Origin: Janthinobacterium sp. 64
GTDB lineage: Bacteria > Pseudomonadota > Gammaproteobacteria > Burkholderiales > Burkholderiaceae_D
Length of the DNA stretch: 64,000 nucleotides
Direction: 5' to 3'
Assembly: GCF_002813325.1 (NCBI RefSeq)
Contig: NZ_PHUG01000001.1
Span: 5,084,001 to 5,148,000 of the forward strand
Shown: positions 36,572 through 44,194 of the stretch, piece by piece
How the letters are laid out: every line of letters starts with the position of its first letter
Position numbering within the stretch: position 1 is the first letter of the stretch
The notes under the pieces: model-generated
Told to the model about the DNA's origin: nothing
Seen by the model: the letters and a program-made list of their open reading frames with translations, nothing else
The model's database searches: none
Translations under genes and position numbers: made by a program

Positions 36572-37440
36572 TGCTCCTGCAAGTGCTTGCTGATCAGGCG
36601 CAGGCCGCCTGCGGCCGAGTCGCCCTGTGCCGGCACGACCAGTTGCAACAGTGCCGCCGGCAGGTAGCTTGACAAGGGCGCCGCCAGGCCGCCGCACAGG
36701 GCCACGGGCAAGGTGCCGGCCGGGTCGAGCGCCCTGGCGATCAGCGCAATTTGCCGGCCCGCGTCGCTCAGGATGCCATGTGCCACGGCATTGCTGGCCG
36801 CATGTTCGAGCACCAGCCGCGCCAGTTGCGCATAGGTGGTCTGGCTGGCGGCCGCCAGCCACACCTGCATGGCGTTGCGCTGGCCGCCGCAGGCGTCGAT
36901 GACGGCCGTGGCGAAGGCGCTGCCGGGCACGCGCCCGTCGACCACTTGCTGCGCGTGGTTGATGGCGCGCATGCCGATCCAGGCGCCGCCCGCTTCGTCG
37001 CCGGAGGGAAAGCCCCAGCCGCCCACTTCGTGGCGGCTGCCGTCCGCGTGCAGCACTTCGCCCACGCTGCCGGTGCCGATGGCAACGATGACGCCCGGCT
37101 GGCCCGCGTGCGCGCCCAGCAGGGTGGTCAGGGCATCCGATTCGAGCGCCACCAAGGCATAGCCGGGATTGTGTTCGACAAAGCTGGCGGCCCACTGCTT
37201 GTTGTGCACGCCGGCCAGGCCCAGGCCGATGGCCATGCGTTGCAGCGACGGCTGTTCCAGGCCGGCGGCGCGGAAGGCCAGGGTGACGGCATGCGCCACG
37301 GACGTCCAGGCCCGCTCGATGCCCAGTCCCAGGCCGGATGGGCCGCTTTGTCCCTGCGCCAGTTCCTGGCCATCGAGGCGCGCCAGGCGTACGCGGGTGC
37401 CGCTGCCCCCGCCGTCGACGCCGATTATGTATTCGATCAT
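36568..37440 (-). CDS. nagK: BadF/BadG-type N-acetylglucosamine kinase
   Basis: A 290-residue actin-like ATPase-fold sugar kinase. It has the phosphate-1 loop IIGVDGGGSGTRVRLA, the second phosphate segment VIVAIGTGSVGEV and the adenosine region ALCGGLAAPLSSYL. GGWGFPSGDEAGGAWIG is typical of bacterial GlcNAc/glucosamine kinases in the BadF/BadG/BcrA/BcrD family. It would phosphorylate GlcNAc after import by the ABC or MFS carrier, feeding NagA. It is the first gene of the operon; candidate operators lie 118-237 bases upstream. Confidence 0.9.
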   Translation of the reverse strand: MIEYIIGVDGGGSGTRVRLARLDGQELAQGQSGPSGLGLGIERAWTSVAHAVTLAFRAAGLEQPSLQRMAIGLGLAGVHNKQWAASFVEHNPGYALVALESDALTTLLGAHAGQPGVIVAIGTGSVGEVLHADGSRHEVGGWGFPSGDEAGGAWIGMRAINHAQQVVDGRVPGSAFATAVIDACGGQRNAMQVWLAAASQTTYAQLARLVLEHAASNAVAHGILSDAGRQIALIARALDPAGTLPVALCGGLAAPLSSYLPAALLQLVVPAQGDSAAGGLRLISKHLQEQ

Positions 37441-37787
37441 GTTGTGCAGTCCCGCATATGGTTGATTGCGCCTGTCTCGTTTTTTTATTTGTCGGGCGGC
37501 GAAAAAGCTGAAGGCACTATATTGTCGCCCCGATGGCTTGTCAACAGGTATTTAAGTGGTATTAACAAATGCCTTGTGCGATGCCGTGCCATGCCCGAGG
37601 TGGTGATTGCAAGTCGCTGTTAATAAAGGGATTTTTGTGTGCGGTGAATGGTATTGAAATTGGCCTTGTTTAATGCCAATTTTTTGCAACTGGTCTGTTG
37701 TTGGACGTGCGCTATTGCTTGTATGCATGCTTGGCAAGGGACGCCATGAAGAGTAAAGTCCGCCTTTTACACCTGAGTTGGAAGAGC
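37441..37787. promoter_or_regulatory. Control region upstream of nagK (347 bases, no gene)
   Basis: AT-rich stretch with repeated imperfect palindromes. GGTATT-AACA-AATGCC lies at 37558-37573; GGTATT-GAAA-TTGGCC at 37650-37665, overlapped by GGCCTT-GTTT-AATGCC at 37662-37677. All fit GGYNTT-N4-AATGCC loosely. The same GGTATT element recurs at the GntR/TonB receptor locus. They are candidate operators for one or both GntR regulators. No convincing -10/-35 pair could be fixed for the minus-strand operon. The right end holds the leader of the divergent small gene. Confidence 0.5.
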
Positions 37788-38075
37788 ATGATGAACGACA
37801 AGGCAGCAAAGAGCGAGTACTGGGACGACTGGCAGCAAGAGGCGCTGGCCGCCGGCGTGTCGGCGCCGCTGGCCAAGCTGGGCATGGAAATGATGCGCAC
37901 GCACCGCAAGAACCGCTGGCCGAAGGATTTCCTGGGCCGTGAAAGCGATGGCCCGGTCATGATCGAGATGTGCCTGGAAGACGAGGCGGAAACGGAATTG
38001 TTCTTTATCGAGAACCTGCATCCCTACGATGCGGAGCTGATCGAAAAGACGCGCCGCCGCCTGTGCCTGCACTGA
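37788..38075 (+). CDS. Small acidic hypothetical protein
   Basis: A 95-residue protein of unknown function. GGAAGAG (37780-37786) lies just before two adjacent ATG codons, so it starts at 37788 or 37791; an ATG at 37746 in frame lacks a ribosome site. Sequence features: DKAAKSEYWDDWQQEALAAG, a basic patch MMRTHRKNRWPKDFLGRES, then an acidic stretch CLEDEAETELFFIENLHPYD. No membrane segment or signal. It is divergent from the nag operon. Confidence 0.6.
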   Translation: MMNDKAAKSEYWDDWQQEALAAGVSAPLAKLGMEMMRTHRKNRWPKDFLGRESDGPVMIEMCLEDEAETELFFIENLHPYDAELIEKTRRRLCLH

Positions 38076-38195
38076 CCGGGCGCTGATGCCTGACTGGAAC
38101 GGCCGCCTTGTGCGGCCGTTTTGCTTTTCGGGTGGCATTTTCATGGGGGAGTGTCATAATGGCCCAGGCATTTTCGCCCAAGCATGGAGTAGATG

Positions 38196-38303
38196 ATGAG
38201 CAAGGCACAGGACAGCAAGAAAGAAGCCAAGAAGGAACCGGCCAAGACCATGAAGGAAAAGAAGGAAGCCAAGAAGGTCAAGAAAGAAGAGCGCAAGCGC
38301 TGA
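38196..38303 (+). CDS. Lysine-rich micropeptide
   Basis: A 35-residue reading frame made almost only of K, E, A, S and R, with repeated KKEAKK units and ending EERKR. Its start has GGAG (38186-38189) 6 bases upstream, and its stop lies only 2 bases before the start of a secreted-protein gene, which implies translational coupling. The composition could be a nucleic-acid-binding tail or a regulatory leader. Codon usage mixes AAG and AAA. It is too short for statistical confidence. Confidence 0.5.
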   Translation: MSKAQDSKKEAKKEPAKTMKEKKEAKKVKKEERKR

Positions 38304-38305
38304 TC

Positions 38306-38830
38306 ATGCGCCTGCGTCGCTTACTGTCGCGCCCCTGGCGTGCGCCGGCCCTGCTGGCGGCGCTCGCCCTGCTGGCCTTCGGTGTCCCCGTGGCCGGCGT
38401 GCTGGCGCAGCAAAAGTCACCGCCGTCCACGTTCGGGCAAGTGGTGGGCAATGCCGTGCTGTGCATCGACCAGATCGACAACAAGGCCTTCTATGCCTAT
38501 TTGCTGACGGCCTTCGGCCCCGCCTACAAGCATGAAGGGGGCGCCTACTGGTTCCGCACGGACGCCACCTTGTGGGGCGCGCCCGTTACCGACGTGATCG
38601 TCAGCGACGATACCAGTCCCCTCGTCTTCATGGGCGTGGTGGCGGACGCGACACCGGAAAAGCTGGAACCGGCTATCCGCAGCGCCTCGGGCCTGCGTTT
38701 CAATAAACTCGACAATTCCGCCTTTCCTGTCCGTGGTTCCATGCCTGGCAGTAAAATCGTCTACTTCCGTAGCAAGGCGAAAGTGTATTGCGCCAAATAC
38801 AAGCCGTTGCCGCCCGCCCGCACCCGCTGA
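38306..38830 (+). CDS. Secreted or membrane-anchored hypothetical protein
   Basis: A 174-residue protein with a basic N-terminus and hydrophobic helix (about 12-33, ending GVLAQQK), most likely a signal peptide. The rest is a small alpha/beta domain with two cysteines (CIDQIDNKAFYAYLLTAFG and KVYCAKY) that could pair in the periplasm. I do not recognise the family. The start at 38306 is chosen because the frame upstream overlaps the lysine-rich micropeptide and carries no signal sequence. Confidence 0.65.
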   Translation: MRLRRLLSRPWRAPALLAALALLAFGVPVAGVLAQQKSPPSTFGQVVGNAVLCIDQIDNKAFYAYLLTAFGPAYKHEGGAYWFRTDATLWGAPVTDVIVSDDTSPLVFMGVVADATPEKLEPAIRSASGLRFNKLDNSAFPVRGSMPGSKIVYFRSKAKVYCAKYKPLPPARTR

Positions 38831-38881
38831 GGGGTTCGGCTTGCCGCCGCGCATTTTGATCGTTTCATCCGCAGGGTCTCC

Positions 38882-40516
38882 ATGTACACGCATTATTTCC
38901 AGCTCAAGCAATCGCCGTTCTCGATCGCCCCCGATCCGCGCTACCTGTTCATGAGCGAACGCCACCGCGAAGCGCTGGCGCACCTGCTGTATGGCGTGGG
39001 CAGCGGCGGCGGCTTCGTGCTGCTGACGGGAGAAATCGGCGCCGGCAAGACCACCGTGTGCCGCTGCTTCATGGAACAGATTCCGGACAATTGCCAGCTC
39101 GCCTATATCTTCAATCCGAAACTGTCCGTCGAGGAATTGCTGCTGTCGATCTGCGAGGAATTCCGCATCGCCGTGGCGCCCGGCGTGGCCAGCGTGAAAG
39201 GCTATGTCGACGCCATCAATGCGCATTTGCTGGCCAGCCATGCGCAGGGCAAGAATAATGTGCTGATCATTGACGAAGCGCAAAACCTGTCCGCCGCCGT
39301 GCTGGAGCAGCTGCGTTTGCTGACCAACCTGGAAACGAGCGAGCGCAAGCTGCTGCAGATTATCCTCATCGGCCAGCCGGAATTGCGCGCCATGCTGGCC
39401 CGGCCCGAGCTGGAACAGCTGGCGCAGCGCGTGATCGCCCGCTATCACCTCGGCTCGCTGACGGCGGACGAGACTGCCAGCTATGTCCGCCACCGCCTGG
39501 CCGTGGCGGGCAGCACGGCGCAGACGCCGTTCGCGCCGCGCCTGATGGCGCAGATCCATGCCTTGAGTCACGGCGTGCCGCGCCGCATCAACTTGCTGTG
39601 CGACCGCGCGCTGCTGGGCGCCTATGTGGAAAACCAGCCGCAGGTGACGCGCCAGATCCTGCGTCGCGCCGCCGAGGAAGTATTTGCCGAAGAGGGCAAG
39701 CCGGCTGCCGGACGGGGCTTGCGCTGGCCGCACGTGGCCGGCGGCGTGCTGGCCGGCGCCGTCGTCACGGCCGCGCTGGCCTGGCAGTTCATGCCGCACG
39801 CGCCTGCCACAGTGGCCGTGGCGAAAGCGCCCGCCGTGGCGGCGCCCGTTGCCGCCACTGTTCCTGCGACGGCGCCCGCGCCTGCACCCGCCAGCGTGCC
39901 GGACCGCAACGCCGTGCTGCGCCAGCTGGCTGCAATGTGGGGCGAGCAGTTGCCGGCCGGCGACGCTTGCCAGGCGGGCGCGCGCGCCGGCCTGCGCTGC
40001 CTGCACAGCCGGGGCGGCATCGCCGAGCTGCGCGTGCTGGACACGCCCGCCATGCTGGCCTTGCGCGATGGGCAAGGAGTGGAACAGCTGGCGCTGCTGA
40101 CGCGCTTGCAGGGCGAGACGGCCACCTTGATGCTCGATGGTAAACAGCAAAGCCTGCCGCTGGCCCAGCTGGCGCAGCGCAGCGATGGCAGTTTCACGAC
40201 CTTCTGGCGCGCCCCGCGCAGCTGGCGCGACGAGGTGCCGCTGGGTGCCCGCGGCGCGGACGTGGACTGGCTGGCGCAGCGCCTGGCGCAGCAGCGGGGC
40301 TTGCCGGCGCCGGCAGCCAATCTGCCACTTGATGCCGAGATGCAAGGCCAGCTGCGCGCTTTCCAGCAAAGCCAGAACCTGCGGGCCGATGGCCTGGCGG
40401 GTCCGAAAACGTATATACGCCTGAGGCAACTGGGTGACAACGCGGAGCCGCGCCTGAGCAGCGCAGCTCCTGCCGTGGCAGCACCCGCTGCGACGGCGAT
40501 GGTGGCGGGGAAATAA
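38882..40516 (+). CDS. gspA: General secretion pathway protein A (ExeA-like AAA ATPase)
   Basis: A 544-residue inner-membrane ATPase that with GspB helps place the type II secretin through peptidoglycan. The N-terminus MYTHYFQLKQSPFSIAPDP is the family hallmark. Walker A GEIGAGKTT is at 50-58, Walker B VLIIDEAQNL near 122-131. One transmembrane helix follows (about 285-305, GGVLAGAVVTAALAWQF), then an alanine/proline-rich linker and, at the C-terminus, a peptidoglycan-binding domain (about 465-520). It is 1 base from gspB. The rest of the type II secretion genes are not in the window. Confidence 0.94.
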   Translation: MYTHYFQLKQSPFSIAPDPRYLFMSERHREALAHLLYGVGSGGGFVLLTGEIGAGKTTVCRCFMEQIPDNCQLAYIFNPKLSVEELLLSICEEFRIAVAPGVASVKGYVDAINAHLLASHAQGKNNVLIIDEAQNLSAAVLEQLRLLTNLETSERKLLQIILIGQPELRAMLARPELEQLAQRVIARYHLGSLTADETASYVRHRLAVAGSTAQTPFAPRLMAQIHALSHGVPRRINLLCDRALLGAYVENQPQVTRQILRRAAEEVFAEEGKPAAGRGLRWPHVAGGVLAGAVVTAALAWQFMPHAPATVAVAKAPAVAAPVAATVPATAPAPAPASVPDRNAVLRQLAAMWGEQLPAGDACQAGARAGLRCLHSRGGIAELRVLDTPAMLALRDGQGVEQLALLTRLQGETATLMLDGKQQSLPLAQLAQRSDGSFTTFWRAPRSWRDEVPLGARGADVDWLAQRLAQQRGLPAPAANLPLDAEMQGQLRAFQQSQNLRADGLAGPKTYIRLRQLGDNAEPRLSSAAPAVAAPAATAMVAGK

Positions 40517-40517
40517 G

Positions 40518-41183
40518 ATGTCCTACATACTTGAAGCACTGAAAAAATCGCAGGCCGAGCGCCAGCTGGGCGAGTTGCCGTCGATTCACGCACCGCAAGT
40601 GCAGCTGCATGATGGCGCAGCGTCCGCTTCTGCCCGGCGCACGCCCGTGTGGCTGGCGCTGGGCGGCGTCGCCGTGGCCGTCGCTGCCGCACTGCTGCTG
40701 TGGCAGCCCTGGCAGGCATCGGCCACGGCGGCTGTAGCCGCTCCTGCCGTGCTGGCTCAGGCTGTGCCCGCGCCTGTGCCAGCAGTCGTCCCGCCCGCAG
40801 TCCCTGTGCCGGCGCCTGTGGCTGTACCGGTGCCGGTGCCGCCAGCGGCCACCGCCGCGCCCGTGCACCATGCCAGGCCTGTGGCGGAGCCGAAGCAGGA
40901 GACGCCCGGTCAGGCCGCTCCGCCTGTCCCCGCTCCTGCGCCTGCAGCCGAAGAGAGCGTACCCGGCATGCGCGACTTGCCCGAGCCGATACAGCGGCAA
41001 ATCCCCGCCATTGCCATCGGCGGCTATATCTATTCGAAGAATCCGGCCGACCGCCTGTTGCTGATCGACAAGGTCCTGCGCCATGAAGGCGAGGAGCTGG
41101 CGCCCGGCCTGGTGCTGGAAAAGCTGCAGCCGAAGGCGGCCATCTTCAGTTTCAAGGGTTACCGCTACCGCGTGCCGTATTGA
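40518..41183 (+). CDS. gspB: General secretion pathway protein B
   Basis: A 221-residue partner of GspA. It opens MSYILEALKKSQAERQLGE, the standard start, has one membrane helix (about 42-64), a long proline/alanine/valine linker (about 70-150) and a C-terminal GspB domain (about 160-221, AIAIGGYIYSKNPADRLLLI to YRVPY). With GspA it forms a complex across the inner membrane that reorganises peptidoglycan for secretin insertion. The coupled start (G between stop and ATG) shows an operon. Confidence 0.93.
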   Translation: MSYILEALKKSQAERQLGELPSIHAPQVQLHDGAASASARRTPVWLALGGVAVAVAAALLLWQPWQASATAAVAAPAVLAQAVPAPVPAVVPPAVPVPAPVAVPVPVPPAATAAPVHHARPVAEPKQETPGQAAPPVPAPAPAAEESVPGMRDLPEPIQRQIPAIAIGGYIYSKNPADRLLLIDKVLRHEGEELAPGLVLEKLQPKAAIFSFKGYRYRVPY

Positions 41184-41283
41184 CTTGTTGCGCATCAAGG
41201 CCGGGCCGCCATAGCTGAACCATACTGGCCTGGCCTGGTCGAACCAGGGTCGCTGCGACCGTGTGCGCGGCCGGGGAGTTCCG

Positions 41284-42723
41284 ATGATTGCTGCCGCAGC
41301 TGCAGGTGAGGGTGCGCTTGATACGGATGCGCCGGAAAATCTGGCGCGCATCGAGCATATCGTCGTGCTGATGATGGAAAACCGCTCGTTTGACCACATG
41401 CTGGGCTACCTGAGCCTGGAAGGCGGGCGCACCGACATCGATGGCTTGCAGGCCAGCCATGCCAATGTGCATGCGGGCGTGAACTACCCCGTGCACCATT
41501 TGCGCCGCACGGCTTTCGGCCCGCAGCAAGACCCGTCGCATACGGGCATGTCGGTGGCGCAGCAATTGCAAAACAATAACGGCGGCTTTGTCGACGACTA
41601 TGCGCAAACGCATCCGGGCGACCCCGACATCGACCTGGTGATGGGTTACTACAATGCATCCGACTTGCCCATGTATGATTTCCTGGCGCAGCAGTTCTGC
41701 GTCTGCGACCGTTGCTACAGTTCCGTGCCGGGCGCCACCTGGCCCAACCGCCTGTATGCCATCAGCGGCAAGGCGGCCGGCAGCCGCGACAGCAAGCGTG
41801 TGCCCCTGTATGCGAACAAGTCCTTCGTGCGCCACCTGGACCGGGCCCAGGTCGGCTGGAAATTTTATTCCGCCTGGAAACCGTGGAGCCTGGCCTTCAG
41901 CGACGACCATTACCGCTCGTCCGAGTGGTATGAACCCTTCGGCTCCAGCGCGCGCCGCTATGGCTTCATCGGCGATGCGCTGGCGGGCACCTTGCCCTCG
42001 GTGAGCTGGATCGATCCGCATTTCTTCGACAATGACGACCACCCGCCGGCCGATATCCGCGCCGGCCAGGCGCTGGTGGCGCAGGTTTACCAGGCCCTGT
42101 CGCGCGGTCCCGCCTGGCCACGCACCCTGCTAATTCTCAGTTATGACGAGCACGGCGGCTTTTTCGACCATGTGCCGCCGCCCGCTGCCGTCGATGACGA
42201 CCCCGCGTTTCGCCGCTACGGCGTGCGCGTGCCCATGCTGCTGGTGTCGCCGCTGATCGCGCCGGGCAGCGTCAGCCACCAGGTGGTCGATCACACGTCG
42301 ATCATCAAAACCATCCTGCAGCGCTTTTGCCGCGCCGCCGATGGTGGCTTGCCACAGATGGGGGCGCGCGTGGCGGCCGCCAGCGGCCTGGGCGCCGTGC
42401 TGACCCTGGCGCAAGCGCGCGCGGCGCCCGCCGTGCCTGCTGCTGTACTGGCGCAGCGGGCCGCATGGGAAGCGGATGTGCGGGCGCAGGATTTTACTTC
42501 GCTGGCGTCCGCTTGTCCGCCCGATGGCGAGCTGGCCACTGCCGCCGCCGTACCGTTCCAGTCCGATACCGAGGCCGGCGCGATCGCCGCGCACCGGCAA
42601 TTGGCGCGCACGGCCAGGAATGCCCGGACGGTCAATAATGAAGCTGCCAATAAAACGTCGGGCAGGCGCCGGCGGCAGGCGCCCGCCGGTGCGAACAATG
42701 GTGGAAAACCTGGCGGCGCTTGA
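41284..42723 (+). CDS. Phosphoesterase of the phospholipase C / acid phosphatase family
   Basis: A 479-residue member of the family that includes bacterial phospholipases C and the acid phosphatase AcpA. The metal/active-site blocks are clear: IEHIVVLMMENRSFDHMLGYL, GATWPNRLYAISG, and LSYDEHGGFFDHVPPP. The C-terminal ~70 residues are low-complexity and basic. No Tat or Sec signal peptide is seen at the chosen start (GGGGAG 8 bases upstream), although most relatives are exported. It lies directly after gspA-gspB, which may be chance or may point to type II secretion. Its substrate is not clear. Confidence 0.87.
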   Translation: MIAAAAAGEGALDTDAPENLARIEHIVVLMMENRSFDHMLGYLSLEGGRTDIDGLQASHANVHAGVNYPVHHLRRTAFGPQQDPSHTGMSVAQQLQNNNGGFVDDYAQTHPGDPDIDLVMGYYNASDLPMYDFLAQQFCVCDRCYSSVPGATWPNRLYAISGKAAGSRDSKRVPLYANKSFVRHLDRAQVGWKFYSAWKPWSLAFSDDHYRSSEWYEPFGSSARRYGFIGDALAGTLPSVSWIDPHFFDNDDHPPADIRAGQALVAQVYQALSRGPAWPRTLLILSYDEHGGFFDHVPPPAAVDDDPAFRRYGVRVPMLLVSPLIAPGSVSHQVVDHTSIIKTILQRFCRAADGGLPQMGARVAAASGLGAVLTLAQARAAPAVPAAVLAQRAAWEADVRAQDFTSLASACPPDGELATAAAVPFQSDTEAGAIAAHRQLARTARNARTVNNEAANKTSGRRRRQAPAGANNGGKPGGA

Positions 42724-42818
42724 CTTGGGCGATGAGCTGGGCAATGCATGGCGCCCGCGCCGGGCGCTGGCGTCGACAGGGCTGCGTATAATCACTGCTT
42801 CTCAAACAAGGAGTGACC

Positions 42819-43355
42819 ATGCACGATGCGATGCCCGCCCACCCGGTACTCGGTGTGATCGGCCGTTCCGGTAGCGGCAAGACGACCCTGCTGGAATTTG
42901 TGGTGAAGGAACTGGCGGCGCGCGGCTTGCGCGTCAACCTGGTCAAGCATAGTCACCATGACCTGGCGCTGGAGCCGCCGCAAAAAGACAGTGCCCGGTT
43001 GCGCCTGGCAGGGGCGGCGGAAGTGCTGGTGGCGTCGCCTTACCGTTTTGCCATCGTGCATGAACTGCGCGGCGCGCCCGAGCCGAGCCTGGCGCAGCAA
43101 TTGGCCCGCATGGGGCCGGCGGACCTGACCCTGGTCGAAGGTTTCAAGACGGACCCCATTCCCAAGCTGGAAGTGTTCCGCCCTGAAGTGGGGCAGGCGC
43201 CTTTGTATCCGCATGACCCGCATGTGATCGCCGTGGCCTCCGACAGCCCGGCGCCGGCCGACTTGCGCGAAGGCGTAGTATGGCTGGACTTGAATGCGCG
43301 CGAGCACGTGCTGGCCTGGTTGCTGCTGCAGTTGGAAAATAAGCTGGAAAAATAA
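42819..43355 (+). CDS. mobB: Molybdopterin-guanine dinucleotide biosynthesis adaptor MobB
   Basis: A 178-residue GTP-binding protein that supports MobA in attaching GMP to molybdopterin. Walker [13 protein letters not shown] lies near residues 15-26, followed by [20 protein letters not shown] and the [20 protein letters not shown] block typical of MobB. AAGGAG is placed 5 bases before the ATG at 42819; the GTG two codons earlier overlaps it. No other molybdenum-cofactor gene is in the window. Confidence 0.95.
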   Translation: MHDAMPAHPVLGVIGRSGSGKTTLLEFVVKELAARGLRVNLVKHSHHDLALEPPQKDSARLRLAGAAEVLVASPYRFAIVHELRGAPEPSLAQQLARMGPADLTLVEGFKTDPIPKLEVFRPEVGQAPLYPHDPHVIAVASDSPAPADLREGVVWLDLNAREHVLAWLLLQLENKLEK

Positions 43356-43412
43356 GCTAAAGGTTTGCCGGCGGCATCCGTTAATAATGGTAGAACCTCA
43401 TTGGAGAAACGT

Positions 43413-43613
43413 ATGGACGTCGGAAGCATTGCTCAACTGTCAACCACGATGGCAGAGACAGGCACGCGGCAAGCCGTCGGCTTGACCGTCCTGAAAAAAG
43501 CCCAGGATATTCAAAGCTCGACTGCCACTGCCTTGCTGGCAGCGTTGCCACCGGTACAGTCGGCGCCGAGCCTGCCGGCTCACCTCGGCAACCGCATCAA
43601 CACGACCGCCTGA
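43413..43613 (+). CDS. YjfB-like putative motility protein
   Basis: A 66-residue small protein of the YjfB family, thought to be linked to motility because its members are often under flagellar control. The body MDVGSIAQLSTTMAETGTR continues into AVGLTVLKKAQDIQSSTATA, the family core. GGAG lies 6 bases before the ATG. No flagellar gene adjoins it, though a FliT-like gene occurs 6 kb away. It is followed by a terminator. Confidence 0.78.
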   Translation: MDVGSIAQLSTTMAETGTRQAVGLTVLKKAQDIQSSTATALLAALPPVQSAPSLPAHLGNRINTTA

Positions 43614-43652
43614 GCGCAGTCCGGCGGCGCCAGCCTGGCGCCCGCTCTCTTG

Positions 43653-43695
43653 ACGCCCGCACCACCGTCATCGACAGTGGAGAGTGGGCGTTTTT
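43653..43695 (+). terminator. Terminator after the YjfB-like gene
   Basis: ACGCCCGC (43653-43660) with an imperfect inner CCAC/GTGG stem pairs to GTGGGCGT (43684-43691), followed by T residues to about 43695. Beyond it, up to 43877, I see only a C-tract (near 43710) and the leader of the next gene, with a possible -10 TAGAAT at 43772-43777 but no matching -35. Confidence 0.65.
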
Positions 43696-43877
43696 GTCTG
43701 TCGTTCCACTTCCCCCCCCCTCCATACAATTGACTGCTAGAAGATGGCTCCCCATGGCGCGGCCGATTCAGTAGAATGACGTCCAACACCTCGCGCTGCC
43801 CATCGTGCAGCCCGGGGCGTGCCGTGATTTGCCGCGATTACTTATCGATTACTTCGACCCATGCAAGAGGAATCCCC

Positions 43878-44180
43878 ATGAACAAACGTCAAGCTCTCAT
43901 CGCCGCCGCCCTCGCGGGCCTCTGTGCCGGCACTACCCTTAACGCGGCCGCGCACGATGGCCCAGCCCCTGGCGACAAGGAAAAATGCTACGGCGTCGCC
44001 AAGGCGGGGCAGAACGATTGTGCCTCATCCGATGGTGCGCATTCCTGCGCAGGCCAGGCCGAGGCAGACAGCCTGCCCACGGAATGGGCCTATGTTGCCA
44101 AGGGCACGTGCGAACAGGCGGGCGGCTCCGTCAAGCCCATCAAGGCCGGCAAGGCCGCCAAACCGGCCACGCAGCCGTAA
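43878..44180 (+). CDS. bufA: DUF2282 bufferin-type RiPP precursor (four core cysteines)
   Basis: A 100-residue secreted precursor. The signal peptide (about 1-25, ending NAAAHD) is followed by a mature region with cysteines at 37, 48, 57 and 78 in the typical order [23 protein letters not shown] and GTCEQAGGS. This DUF2282 pattern defines BufA-type precursors, in which a DUF692 (MNIO) enzyme converts cysteines to thiooxazole-type groups that bind copper. The tail (about 84-100) is lysine/alanine/proline-rich. AGAGGAA lies 7 bases before the ATG. The modifying enzyme gene starts 14 bases downstream. Copper as ligand is known for the family, inferred here. Confidence 0.87.
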   Translation: MNKRQALIAAALAGLCAGTTLNAAAHDGPAPGDKEKCYGVAKAGQNDCASSDGAHSCAGQAEADSLPTEWAYVAKGTCEQAGGSVKPIKAGKAAKPATQP

Positions 44181-44194
44181 GCTTGCGCTTGCCC

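Noticed and set aside
38108..38305. Upstream extension of the secreted protein before 38306
   Set aside because: The added part has no signal sequence, lies over the micropeptide in another phase, and the chosen start directly precedes the hydrophobic signal.
43709..43719. A run of nine or more C before the DUF2282 gene, considered as a phase-variation tract
   Set aside because: It lies about 160 bases upstream of the gene and outside any reading frame or clear promoter spacer; it could also be a sequencing artefact.
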